A stretch of DNA of 64,000 nt from Daucus carota subsp. sativus (GCF_001625215.2 NC_030381.2:40670689-40734688), one strand, 5' to 3'; numbered from the stretch's first letter, positions 22,472-33,787 are shown. A program made the numbers and translations. Notes: generated by a model from the letters alone, not told the origin.

Positions 22472-22693
22472 GTTCCTCGTATTGAAGCAGTAGAGGCTAA
22501 GCATAAAGCAGATGATAACATGGAAGGCAACGAACAAATTGTAGATGACTTGTGGAATTATTTGCAACTAGATGATGATGTTTCACCAACAGACACGGCT
22601 TGGGACGGGTCAGATGATGTGATTTTGGACTTTTGTTCGACTTGTGGCCGGTTGAAGAAACCCAAGAGCAGTCTTGTCCCTAGAAGAGGATGA
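22472..22693 (+). pseudogene. NAC2 remnant: C-terminal fragment
   Basis: From GTTCCTCGTATTGAAGC onward this matches the acidic C-terminal unit of NAC1 (from its PRIEAVEA motif) and NAC3. The whole NAC domain is missing. Near 22630 a 13-bp deletion relative to NAC1 changes the frame, so the end reads C-S-T-C-G-R-L-K-K instead of the L-W-P-V-E-E tail. The following sequence matches the NAC 3' flank as far as the AACATTTGTT motif and then switches to HK5 intron 10 sequence at about 22818. It cannot encode a functional NAC protein. Confidence 0.85.
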
Positions 22694-22817
22694 TGTAGGG
22701 GGTGAAAGACAACGAGGAATGCTTAAGTGGGAAGAAGCAAGGGTGCATTTAAAGTTATCATTATACTAGTGGTCTTATATTCTCTGTGTCTTAATGTCAA
22801 AAAACATTTGTTATTGA

Positions 22818-24802
22818 TTCCTGCTTCCTTAAGTTAAATTCATATTTAAGTTGTTATTGATTAATAGTATCTTTTTAAGATTATACATATACATTATTTA
22901 GCAAAAGATTAACAGATAGAGTAGAGTCTGTAATTTGCAGCATGTGTACACCATTGTCACTATACCTTGCATAAAGATCTCACCATTAGTTGAAAACTGT
23001 TTTGCATATGCTGTTGGTTTGTCTAGAAGTGATGGCTGGTTAAGATTTTGGACGCATATATATATATTGACAAGAAATTTTGTTTGAGAACAAATCGAAA
23101 AACGCCTAAACTTACGGGATACAAAGTGTAAATTATTCCAGATTCAATTACAAATGGACAACAATCTTTGTCTTCCAGAAATAGAATTCCTATCACTGCA
23201 GTAAGAACTGAACCTTTCATTTCCCAGTAATAAGTGCATAAGTTTTTTTCCTGTCGAATGCCATCCATTTCCTTGTGTTATCTCCTGTCCTGTGCGCGCA
23301 AAATGCATTCTAGTTATACATTAAGAGTTACGACTATAGTGCACCAATATGGACTACAATATTAGACTACATAGCATAACATCTGAATAGGCTCTGTTCA
23401 GATTTAACCAGAGTCAACAAAAAACTGTAGTATATCTTATGTCATTTTCCAATATGAAGGGAAGTACCTTTAGGGAATTAATCTTCCCGTATTGATTATC
23501 TGACTTGCGATGCTCGCGGCCTCCAAACAAAACTTCTAGGTGTAGTTATCATTTAATTATTTTGGCATTGGGATATTAGCTTCACAAGATTGCGACCTCT
23601 GGGCTCTGTATTCCGAATGAGCTTAACACATTAACAGCAGAATACTCAATGAAGTAGCAGTGGCACAGATCTTCTTTATTCAATTTGTATCTATTTTTAC
23701 AAATATAAAAAGGTACAGTCCAGCGAATAGTTATCAGCTATTTTTCCACCCAATTTGTCTGAAACATAATTTCTACTTTATTCCCCATGTTTTGGTATAT
23801 TCACGCGTACCGCTAAGCTGTTATGTTATACAAGATGCTTCATGCTTGTTGGTTACTTGGTGATATGTCTGTATAAAATATAAAAAAGTTTTATTTACAT
23901 GTTAAGCCTAGAGATAAAGAGCTGCAAATCCCATAAAGAGGGTAATGAAAAAGGAGTTAGCCTCAGTCTTTTATATTCTTATGTTTACAGTATACTTAAA
24001 AATTTGTACTCTGTTAAGTAGGCCTTGCATTTTCATTATCAGCACTAATTGCTTCATGCATTATCATCGACTATGAGAAAATATAAATCCTTTTCTATCA
24101 ATACGTGACTAACAGCAGACGTGATATTATTGCAGATGACGGCAAATGCATTATCAGAGAGTGCAGATGAGTGTTACGCAAATGGTATGGACTCATTTGA
24201 ATCAAAACCTGTCACACTTAATAATCTAAGACAATGTTTTCAAGAATATTTACCACCGTCCTTGTAAATTACCAAATGAAATGTATCTGTATAGATATGA
24301 TTGTTATAGGAAAGTTTTGTAATTCATGTATCATATTCCCCTTGTTTCGAGTCATGATGTGGCAATGGCTCGTCATTTACAACCGACTTTGGCTATAGAG
24401 CATGCGGTAGCATGAACTAAATCTCTGCAGATCATGTGCTAACATCAGCATAATATGAGCTTTCTCAGGGTCTCCATCCGAACCTTGTAAGAGGCTGACA
24501 GCTCTATCAATGTGGAATCTTAAATAAATACACAAACCAAAATCAATGTGGAATCTTCTCTATGTGATTTGCCTTCTGTAAGAGCAGTTGGGTAACGGTA
24601 ATATTATCAAAATCATCACTCTGCTGCGGCCAAATGTATCAAATCACTGGTTGGTTGCAAAACTGAATCTAGTATCAAGCCGTTAGAGTCGACCAGAAAG
24701 CTGGTCCATTCTAACGGACTCGCAATTTTCTCTGTTAGATGTGAACGTGGCTGCTGACTAGTTTGAGCTGCGGTATGCTTGCTGAATAGGAGTGGCTTTA
24801 AG
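22818..24802 (+). repeat. Segmental duplication H, copy B (HK5 3' end)
   Basis: Homologous to 15983-18577, with deletions. The join with the NAC2 3' flank lies around an ATTTGTTATTGATTCC sequence. After 24802 the homology to copy A ends at CTTTAAG. Confidence 0.9.
23143..24267 (+). pseudogene. Broken HK5 3' end: part of exon 11 plus exon 12
   Basis: Only the last part of exon 11 (23143-23200, with its GTAAGA donor) and a full-length exon 12 (24136-24267, acceptor TTGCAG) remain. The first part of exon 11, which encodes the phospho-acceptor Asp927 and the M-P-L-M-D-G-L-E-A loop, is replaced by about 90 bp of unrelated sequence. All kinase exons are absent. Exon 12 keeps its frame and stop but has V1008E (GTA to GAA) before the conserved S-K-P. 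Nonfunctional as a kinase or receiver, and a likely cause of mis-mapped reads from HK5. Confidence 0.9.
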
Positions 24803-24930
24803 TCGGAGTTTAAAATGTTTCTGATTTTCTTCTTGCTTGCTTCTAGCTTCTGCTTTTTTTTACCCGTTTGTGTAAAAAAGTAGAAGCACTTTTAAGAAGG
24901 TAAGCATACTAGCTTCTCTCTCACCGCTTC

Positions 24931-25058
24931 TGCTTTTTTTCCAAACACTTTATGAACTTATTACTTTTTACTTCTATTCCACTTTTTTAATTTATGCTTT
25001 TTTTCCAAACACTTTATGAACTTATTACTTTTTACTTCTATTCCACTTTTTTAATTTA
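24931..25058. repeat. 64-bp tandem duplication
   Basis: Two nearly identical 64-bp units (24931-24994 and 24995-25058), each starting TGCTTTTTTTCCAAACAC, lie in the spacer unique to the NAC3 side. Confidence 0.88.
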
Positions 25059-26670
25059 AGCCAGAAACTTCTTTTAGGCTAACCCACACGGCCATTATTC
25101 CTTCATTCCAACCCCCTCATTAATCTTATCTAAAATTTTAGACAATTCCATGATATTTGTCATATTTGTCAAATCCTCCGGACTATAATGAGATATTATA
25201 TCATTTGTTAGCATAATAAAATAATCTATTTTTCTTATAAAAAATTTAAAATAAAAATAATCTAATACTTTTAATATATAATCATAAATATCATCAAGCA
25301 TGCCGCTTTACCGTTACGGTTTCATCAAATTTTATATAATCATTATTTAATATTATTTTAATCAAAAAAATTTAGCCAATAACATCGGGGGTGGATGCTC
25401 TTGTTAAGGCTCCGTTTGGATAACAACTTTTACTCTTTCCTGAAAAAGGGGTAAATAAGTGTTTGATAAACAAAAAACATCCTTTTCCCTTATTTATCGA
25501 AAATTAATGAATTTTTGTTTCTACGATTTTACCCTTATATATTTGATATTTTCAAATTAATATTCGCAAATGCATGGTGTTTGTTGTTAGCACAAGTACG
25601 GGATCACATCCTTATCAATTATTAGACTAGTAAGAATGGGATCATATCTTCAACGTAAAAAAAAGTTTGGATGATTTTTGGAAATCTCGCAATAACTATT
25701 TATAATCTTTCAAGACAAAAAATTCCGTTATTTCATTGCTTGAAATTATATATAAAAATCAAATATATCCGTCTTTTTAACTTCACAATAATTTTATTTT
25801 TATTAGTTAATTTTTAAATTTACACTTTTACGATATATATACTTCATTAAATTTAAAGATCAATATATTTCATTGATAAGTTAGGTGAGTAAAATTTTCT
25901 AAAATATGATTATAAAGACTAATCATGTATATGAAAAAGATATTATGCGTATTAATCAAATTATATAACTATAATAGAATAATATGATTAATATTATAGG
26001 ATGCACTCATTTAATTCGACCGACCTCAATCCGACAATCCTTTATCGAGGATGACGGAAAATTGGAAAAATTTATGATTACTGATTTCCTCGCCCCCTCC
26101 TCTTCTCATTCTCTATCCGGTCTCCCAATCCTCATATATGTTATAAAAAAAATATTACGCATAAATATCACATAAATGATGAAAAAATATATATATGTAC
26201 CATTATTATTCAATTTTAGTTTTTATTATTTCATATTGTAATGTGATATATTATGAATAATTTTATGTTTGTTTTTAATTATACCATAATTAAATATTGT
26301 TTCATATTAGAGTAATGAATTAACTAATTTAAAATATATTTTAATATACATCAATTAATTTAAAATATTTATAAAATATAGCAGCTCCTTGCGGAGATCT
26401 TTATTCTCCGTCCGGACGGGATCGAAAAGAACACTAATACCAAATCAGTATCGCAATAAATTCAGGGATTATGATAAAACTAAAATCTATATTGTTCACA
26501 TTTTGAGTTTCGAAATTATGAGTTTTGCATTTTTCGATCCTTGAATTATTAGTCAATTCTTATGTAATATTTGATTGAATGTATGAATTATTATATATTT
26601 AAGGTAATCCATGGGGTATTTATAGTTGATCAAATATAAAATATTTAATAAATAATATCATTTATTTATA
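25059..26670. other. Spacer between HK5 pseudo-3' end and NAC3 unit
   Basis: AT-rich sequence with no recognised gene. Part of it (about 26305-26500) matches 22280-22471. The NAC1 side has a different, much shorter sequence between the corresponding points. Confidence 0.45.
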
Positions 26671-26733
26671 CAATTTTATAAATGATATAATAATCTGAGT
26701 ATATATTACTCTATTATTTTTATTTAAAAAGAT

Positions 26734-26763
26734 ACCCTCGATGCTTCGCGGGTAAAATGCTAG
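26734..26763 (+). mobile_element. Helitron-like 3' terminus upstream of NAC3
   Basis: Same hairpin plus CTAG|T end as at 18961-18990, duplicated together with the NAC unit. Confidence 0.5.
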
Positions 26764-26914
26764 TCCGTTTACAGTAAGGTTAAGCTTGCATAACCTCCGT
26801 CACAAGTAATTGGCAGGCAAGGGATATATTATCACAAACCCTACTTGCTGCTTCATCATATACGTTCTGAAAATCTACAAGCTAATATACACCAGAGAAA
26901 TTATTTCTCGAAGA

Positions 26915-28111
26915 ATGGACAGAGAAGGCTGCCAGTGCGAATGTTTGAAGATCCCGGGGGTTTGCTTCGACCCCTCCGATGAAGAACTTGTTACGTACTA
27001 CCTGACAGAAAAGATCGAGGGAAGGCCACTCCAGTGCAATCATCTAATGACAGAGTTGCAGATTTACGACGATGATCTGATGCCGTGGGAGGTTCTCAAA
27101 GATGATAATCCTTACTGGATGACATCTTCTTCTGATTCGTTGAACAAAACTAAGAAGACTATCTATGTGTTTACGGAGTTGAGAAAGAAGAAGAGCCGTG
27201 TGATAAGGAGAAGTGGCCGCGGTTCATGGACGGGTCAGAATAATCCTGTCGTGAAGGACAAGGCAGGTAAGAAGATCGGATACAATAAACTCTTAACGTT
27301 TTATGAAGATAGTGATGACAAGAAGGGCAAGAAGGGGAAGAAGAAGATTAATAATGATAGCGATCATGGTCACTGGATCATGCACGAGTATTCGCTTTTT
27401 GGAAACGACAAGTTTGTACTGTGTAAGATTGTCAAGGAAGTCAGGATCGGTGCAAAAGCTTTGGTACCGGATATGATTTGTGGAAAGAATGGACAGACGG
27501 CTGGAGCATGCACGGGTTCGGATGGGGCAGCTAATGACTCTTGTGGTGGGGTTTATGAAATTCAGGATTTCATGACAGCAGACGGTCCTCGTGTTGAAGC
27601 AGTAAAGGCTAACAATAAAGCAGATGATGATGACATGGAAGGCAACAAAGAAAATCTAGATGACTTGTGGAATTTGCAACTAGATCATGATGTTTCACCA
27701 ACAGACACAGCTTGGGTAGATGATTTGTTTGAGTTATGGCCGGTTGAAGATCAAGGCCAAGAGCACGAGGTAGCGAATATGATTTGTGGAAAGAATGGAC
27801 AGACAGATGGAGCATGCACGGGTTCGGATGGGGTAGATAATGACTCTTCTAGTGGTGTTCATGAAATTCAGGACTTCATAACAGCAGACGCTCCTTGTAT
27901 TGAAGCGGTAAAGGCTAACAATAAAGCAGATGATAACATAGAAGGCAACCAACAAATTCTAGATGACTTCTGGAATTTGGGACTAGATCTTGATGTTTCA
28001 GCAACAGACAGAGCTTGGGAAGGGTTAGATGATTTGATTTTGGACTTTTCTTCTCCAGATTTGTCCGACTTATGGCCGGTTGAAGAAAGCCAAGGGCAGG
28101 CTGGTCCCTAG
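26915..28111 (+). CDS. NAC3: divergent NAC-domain factor with duplicated C-terminal unit, 398 aa
   Basis: Paralogue of NAC1, nearly identical over the NAC domain (residues about 12-175, same PGVCFDPSDEELVTYYL, HWIMHEYSL and FVLCKIVKE motifs). The start is the ATG at 26915; the frame extends upstream to 26810 only through a TTG codon. The difference is in the C-terminus. The acidic unit starting MICGKNGQT occurs twice in tandem, residues 187-288 (27473-27778) and from 289 (27779) to near the end, with a period of 306 bp (102 codons). The first unit lacks the ILDFSSPDLSD segment and the second keeps it. NAC1 has one unit. The doubled acidic region could alter activation strength. No frameshift or premature stop, intronless. 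Confidence 0.9.
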   Translation: MDREGCQCECLKIPGVCFDPSDEELVTYYLTEKIEGRPLQCNHLMTELQIYDDDLMPWEVLKDDNPYWMTSSSDSLNKTKKTIYVFTELRKKKSRVIRRSGRGSWTGQNNPVVKDKAGKKIGYNKLLTFYEDSDDKKGKKGKKKINNDSDHGHWIMHEYSLFGNDKFVLCKIVKEVRIGAKALVPDMICGKNGQTAGACTGSDGAANDSCGGVYEIQDFMTADGPRVEAVKANNKADDDDMEGNKENLDDLWNLQLDHDVSPTDTAWVDDLFELWPVEDQGQEHEVANMICGKNGQTDGACTGSDGVDNDSSSGVHEIQDFITADAPCIEAVKANNKADDNIEGNQQILDDFWNLGLDLDVSATDRAWEGLDDLILDFSSPDLSDLWPVEESQGQAGP

Positions 28112-28673
28112 AAGAGGATGAGGTGGGGGGAGAAAGACTGCGAGGAATGTTTAAGTAGGAAGAAGCAACGGTGCATTTAAAGTAATCATACATTATACTA
28201 GTGATCTTATATTCTATATATGTGTGTCAATGACAAAAAACATTTGTTCCATGTTCTATAGTTGATGAATAACATGTTTAATTTTGATACATGGTTATGT
28301 CTAGAACAAGTCCTGAAGTAGCAGAACGTTTAGCTTCAGGTCCTTATCATACTTTGGCTCTAAGAATCTCAAATTCTCAATCTTCAATGCAGAGCACAGG
28401 GACAACTATATGTATTGATAAACCAGATGCAATTTGCTTGATAAACGTCTGGTCTTCTTTATGTTTGCCCCTTTTTTTGTTGAATCTTGTGAAATAAATG
28501 TGCAATGGCCACCCTTGCCCTTTTGTGTTCTCCCTTTAAAGTCAGTTTTCAGAGTTTTCTATAATGTTTTCTTCATTATGATTTACACATATAAGTTTAG
28601 TGTTCTGTCTTCAGAGTTGCAAGTAATATGCAGATTCCAGTTTCCTGTATGCTAATAATATCATTGGTGGCGA

Positions 28674-28870
28674 GAATTGGAAATATTGATGAGGCTGTCC
28701 CTGTCCCTTTCTTTGGTGAAGGCTTCCACAAAATTTATCCACTTATTATGGTTATTTATACACTTTGGTTGTTGGCAATTTCTTTGACCGGATGATGATT
28801 ATACTTAATTTTCAAAGCGAAATCAATGACGGGATGTATTCGATTCGTCAGGGTCACTTATACTGCAAAG
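28674..28870 (+). pseudogene. LIMR/LMBR1-like exon fragment, copy B
   Basis: Counterpart of 20716-20910 in the NAC3 unit. It has a small insertion (repeated GTCCCT) and loses the frame inside the hydrophobic stretch, so it is more decayed than copy A. Its conserved place behind the NAC gene shows the fragment was already there before the duplication. Confidence 0.58.
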
Positions 28871-28920
28871 AGCTTCCCCTGCTAACAAATGTTTTTTTAC
28901 GTTTTAGTCAAGTAATAATG

Positions 28921-29155
28921 CTGCCTCCGTTCCTAAATATTAGTCGCTTTGACTTTGTGCACGTAATTTGAGGTGTACAAAAAATATGCTTCTACGTATT
29001 ATTTTTCAAATTTTCTTTTTCTGAATAAAAGTTTAACATCTATATTTTTATTCAAAAAAAGAAAATTTAAAAAATAATGTGTAGAAATACGTTTTTATTA
29101 CACCTCAAAATACGTGCAAAAAGTCAAAGCGACTAATAAAAAAAAACGGAGGGAG
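28921..29155. mobile_element. Stowaway MITE with an empty site in the paralogous unit
   Basis: Ends CTGCCTCCGTTCC and CGGAGGGAG with long inverted arms (AGTCGCTTTGACTTTTTGCACGTA type). At the matching place in the NAC1 unit (about 20952-20960) TCAAGTAACAATATAAGG is uninterrupted. The insertion therefore postdates the duplication and used a TA target (now TG left, TA right). Confidence 0.85.
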
Positions 29156-30557
29156 TATAAGGTTTCTGGTCCCCACCAAACAATTTCTTCAATAATATAT
29201 CCACTGTTTAGACATACTATCTGATTTTTTACGTGAATACAAGAGTCACGTCGTTCATCCGCACTTCAAATATTCATTCAGAATATCTGTCTTCCCGTTA
29301 TAAATAAACTGGTACTAATAATCTGTTAAAAGTTTTAGATGAATACATGTACGATTTTCTTATTATTTTCAAAGTATTCCGGACTCATATACTTACTTTA
29401 CTTCTTACTGTTATATATCGAGAGGAAATTCTCTATCATATTGTAAAAATAGTCAAAGCTTTTTTGTTATTAGCTCAGGTTCCTACTTATATTCATTAAT
29501 CATATTCCTGCTCCTCATAATTCAGGTTCGTCACTCTTTCAGAAATTATATAGAAATGTATTTGATTATTCTCTCCTACATGTCTTGATTCAACTTGTTT
29601 TGCTCTTCTACCTCATGTTGAGCATATAAATTTGTTTCTAGAGTATGATCGGTTTCTTTTCGGTCTTGTGAAGCAAAAAAACACACTCTCGCCATGTGTT
29701 TTTGAGCAATATTCCATATTTCTCGATTCTTGCTGGTTCACATAATATGGCACGGACAAATCATATTCATACTGATCGTTTTAACTCTGAGATTGAAGAA
29801 ATTTACTTCACTTCAAGAGAAATATAAGACTCGTACATCTCCGCCTCCGTATACGACCACACAATCCTCTCTAAAAAATTTTGATCCTCCGATCTTCACT
29901 AGTCCACTTGTGTAGACTGTAGGTAAGTCCACTCGACTTCCTAGTTTTGCTTATTCGACTTGTTCTAAAAATCGCTCATTTAATCTATTAATCCCCAACA
30001 ATATGATTGACTGATCGATTTATGAAATCCGATTATAAATCTTTCTAATTTTTTCTTAATAAAAATATATATAATAATTCATAAAAATTAAAATAGTATA
30101 TTACTTTAATATGAATACTTAAAGAATTTGTGATATAATAATATATATTTGTTAATAAATAAGCAGTGTAATAATATCTAAATATCAAATAATATTTTCA
30201 TTTTGATTAATCCTTCTGATTAATATCTAATTTTTGTTGAAACCTGAATTGGTAACTCTAACTGATCAGGTTGGATTTTCATTTCTCTATGACTGCTCAT
30301 GCGACATGCATACATATCCCAAAACCTAGATTCACAAAACCTAGATTCACAATAGTCTAAGGAAATGACATTGATTTGTTTCATTTTATTAAAACACGTA
30401 CAATCCAAAAAGTAAAGACTAGTTAGTTATACATGCATCATCCAGCTTGTGAAATCAAAATTAAAAATACTCACTATATACAAGACATATTGCTAGTAGT
30501 TGCAGGCAGCTGCAAGTCTGCAACGCCAATGGCAACCATGGAAAAGTGCTCCACCTC

Positions 30558-32098
30558 TTAATAAGAGGGCACTACGCCGTAAGTGGCCGTTGAAATGAGA
30601 GCCTCCACATCATCAATTTCTGAGCGCTTAGCGAATCTACCCTTGATTCTGGGCCTGGTCTCTGCATAAGCCTTTCTTGAAGCATATCTGATTGTTTTCT
30701 CAAATTTCCGGTTCTTTCTTTTCTCTCTGTACCTCATAACTCTAGCTTCTCTATCGAGTCCGGAGACAGGATTAGGAAGGGGTTCTGAGTTGGGATGTTG
30801 GGTGATATTGTTTGATACATCTGTCATGGCATTGTGATCAGGAACTAGGCCAACATCCAGTGATGAGGATGATACCTGCAAACACCAAAATTTGATATCA
30901 TAATTATGCTAAATAAACAAATTAAGTTACACACTTTCACCACTTGGTTCCGCTTATAAAATGCTGGAACTCTATACACCAAAGAATTTTAAAGCTGCCA
31001 ACAAGGTGTTGGTGCGGTGATTGAGCTCTAGTATCCCTTGAGAGAGGTCAGGAGTTCGACTTCATATATGTATTGAAAATCGGTGTATTCGAAGATTTAA
31101 CTGTGGCTAACTTGTTCCCATCTGTTCATTTAATTTCTTAGTTGCAACTTGCAAGACAACATATATATCAATCTGTATCGTGAGTGTAAGATGATCATGT
31201 ATAATTCATGTTAGTTAAATAATACTTAGACATAATTAAATCAAGTCATTTTATCAATTCAGATCTGCAACACTTCTATGAACTATTTCACAAATCCTTG
31301 TTAAGCTTTCATGAAATTGTATAAGAAATGGATAAAACTGTGGATAGAAAAACGTACACTTTGGCTGATGGACTGAGAGTTGAAGTTGTACATAAACGGT
31401 CTAGATCCACAATAATCCATATTGTACGCCGGAAAGCCATCAACAAGAGCAGGAGCAGGTTGTGTCTGGTAAGACTGCACCGGAACAACACCATCCGCAT
31501 TTCCCCCATAATTACCACTATCCAGCAGATTCATAGGCGGCTTCTCATCCGCCACCACACGAGCATTACCAGTATTGTTCATCACATCGATATCGAGAAA
31601 TGAGCAATCAAGCTCCTGGTTATGATTCAACAAATACTCATTGTTATTATTATTATTGTTGCTGAGAGGTTGGTTATTAGGGTTTGGCAACAACCACGAA
31701 GCAGCCTCAGCCTCCTCCTCCTCCTCCATCTCCGGATCCGTAAAGTACCTATCCTGATCATCATCATCTCCCTCTCCACCGCCTCCTCTGCTCGCAGCCG
31801 CCGCATCGTAAAACGGCACAACCGGAATCCGCTTATGCCGCCGAGCCAGGGGATTCGCCGAGTGGATATCCCGGTCACAAGCAACACACAAAGCCGCCGC
31901 ATCCGCCTTACACGTCACCGAAGCCGGCGAATTCTCGCACACTTCACACATCCAGACCCGCGGATGCCTCGAGGCCAGCTTATTAGCCGCGTGAATCTTC
32001 CCATCGCAAACCACGCAGAGAAACGCGGAATCCGCTTTGCAGAAGAGAGTAGCGGCAGAGGTTTTGCAGGACTCACATGACTTGGATCCTACTCCCAT
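30558..32098 (-). CDS. CONSTANS-like B-box/CCT protein (COL3/4/5 type), 2 exons, 352 aa
   Basis: Nuclear transcription regulator of the group I CO-like family, linked to light and flowering control. Exon 1 is 32098-31358 and exon 2 is 30875-30558 (minus strand), with a 482-bp intron (donor AGT|GTACGT, acceptor TTGCAG|GTATC). Frame is kept: ...[14 protein letters not shown], a junction typical of the family. Two tandem B-boxes (about residues 8-47 and 51-90) show CESC...CVVC...H and CEVC...CVAC...H zinc ligands. The middle is acidic, with poly-Asn runs and a DGVVPVQ motif. The CCT domain begins at about residue 289 ([20 protein letters not shown]...) and the protein ends GVVPSY. An in-frame upstream ATG at 32209 would add 37 residues; the 32098 start fits family length better. 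The exact paralogue (COL3, 4 or 5) is not settled. Confidence 0.93.
31010..31061 (+). mobile_element. Possible tRNA-derived SINE head in the COL intron
   Basis: TGGTGCGGTGATTGAGC resembles a pol III A-box and GGAGTTCGACT a B-box, about 40 bp apart. No tail or target duplication could be delimited. Confidence 0.35.
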
Positions 32099-32218
32099 TA
32101 CTAGAAGCTTTTTATGTTTCTCTCTAAAATATTTTGGAATGGGTTGTGGTGGTGAAGGTGTTGTGTGGTGGTGGATGAATGTAGAGGTGGTGTTTACTTT
32201 TTTAGACATGCTTTTTAT

Positions 32219-32297
32219 CCAATCAATCTCGTCTTAGCCAATCTCATCTTATCTCTTGTTCAATTGGGTGGTGGGAGATATCTAGGAGATGGCCAAT
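32219..32297 (-). promoter_or_regulatory. CCAAT-rich and circadian-like region upstream of COL
   Basis: Within 200 bp upstream of the COL start there are CCAAT motifs at 32219-32223, 32238-32242 and 32293-32297 (plus strand) and one inverted copy at 32263-32267. A palindrome AGATATCT (32276-32283) resembles evening-element/CCA1 sites. CO-like proteins work with NF-Y factors, which bind CCAAT, so feedback is conceivable. Motif-level evidence only. Confidence 0.4.
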
Positions 32298-32443
32298 CAG
32301 GAGGTGTTGCGTGTACAAAGTATTAGCCAAACTGGACAGTCAATTTAATGGTGTTTTGTGGGAATGTCCTTTCTTTGCAACTGGACCATGTGGAAGCTCA
32401 GACTAAAGTGAGCCCTTTTGGTGTTTTGCCATGAGACAACCTA

Positions 32444-32674
32444 GAGGTCGGTTTGGTGAGACTTTTCTGCATTTTGCAATATAGGTACACTTGTAAAATA
32501 AGTGTTTATTTTTTAAACTAAAAATTGAAGTAAAAGTCAAAAGCAAATTAGGACTAATAAATGATTAACGTGTTTGTGAAAAAAGTAAAAATCATCAAAC
32601 AAAACTAATATTCTTGATTTTTTAACTTATAAACCTAGATCTCGGACTTTTAAAACTGACCAAACAGCCCTATA
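32444..32674. mobile_element. Possible Tourist-like MITE
   Basis: GAGGTCGGTTTGGTGAG at the left and CTGACCAAACAGCCC at the right form short imperfect inverted repeats of the GG..CTGTTTGGT type. Target duplication is not clear. Confidence 0.4.
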
Positions 32675-33787
32675 ATAAGATGGTTCAGCTAGCTTACATT
32701 TAAAATAACTTATTTCTTGTTCGAGTTAGAAAAATGAATTATAAATATTAAGTAGTTTAAGATATTTAAGTTATTAATTTACATTATATTATATGATTTA
32801 TAATTTATATAAGTAGATGGATAATTTTATTTAAAATGTTTGCTAAATTAAAAAATAGAGTGTTACGTTAAAAGAAGACAAAACACAAATGGAAGTTACA
32901 AAAAAAGACACTAAGTTTTTTCGGCTTTCTACTTTTCTCCCGTAATTTGTTAAAAAATACTGCTACTTCTTTAAAATTAGTTTATTCATCCGCGCTTTAT
33001 CACGAATTGACGATAACTACAAAATACATCGGTGAAATATTACTTAAGATTTTAACTTTGCCTTTTCCAATTATAACATCATTTTTTAATATATCTTTTA
33101 TGTAAATGATGTTGAACGTAATTATTTATAATAGTGATTTTAAAATAAATTTTTACTATAAATGTATTTCATACTCATGAGGATCTTTTGATGGAAATTC
33201 AACAATAACCATGATCTGTTCATTTCTCTTTATATACATGTGTTATCCTTGTTTACATTTCTCCTCTTTGGAAGCTACAATTTAATCCAGAATTGGTTGA
33301 TATTGTCATATTTCATCCAGATATTAAGCACAAGATCTCTTTTCTTGAAGTAAGCAGTGCATAACTACAAATGAAGCTTCAACGACAAAAATAAGCATTG
33401 AGGAACTCCCAAATGAGCTATTAATGTTCATCAAATGATTTGATTTCAAAAATCAGATGAGAAAATATATCTTAATCATGAAACCTGAACAAGCTCGAAG
33501 CTGTTAATTTGGGAGAATATTAACAATTATGCAGTTTATGTATGAATTTGATTTCGAAATTTCTATTTCTGTGTTGGGATTCTTCGATCTTGGTTCAAGT
33601 CTTGCAATTTTTCTTACATGCTGTAAGAGTAAGATATCATAATTTCGTTCAATATTTTTAATGTTTAATAGTTATGGTTACAAAATTCTACTGCTATTAA
33701 ATTCTTCTTAACTTTATTCTCGGTGTACTATATTCTAAAACTTTCTCATTTTTGGTGCATTCATAGTGACTAAGAATATGTAATTTT

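Larger units (their letters stand above)
26671..30469 (+). repeat. Segmental duplication N, copy B (NAC3 unit)
   Basis: Homologous to 18903-22264. It carries the Helitron-like 3' end (26734-26763), NAC3, the LIMR-like fragment and trailing sequence, and ends about 90 bp from the stop codon of the CONSTANS-like gene. Compared with copy A it has gained a Stowaway MITE (28921-29155). Confidence 0.88.

Noticed and set aside
22388..22693. A small independent gene of about 100 codons
   Set aside because: It is upstream spacer fused to a frameshifted NAC C-terminus, matching the neighbouring copies.
31622..32080. 152-codon plus-strand frame opposite the CONSTANS-like gene
   Set aside because: It is the antisense shadow of the B-box exon, whose minus-strand frame has clear zinc ligands. 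No domain appears on the plus strand.
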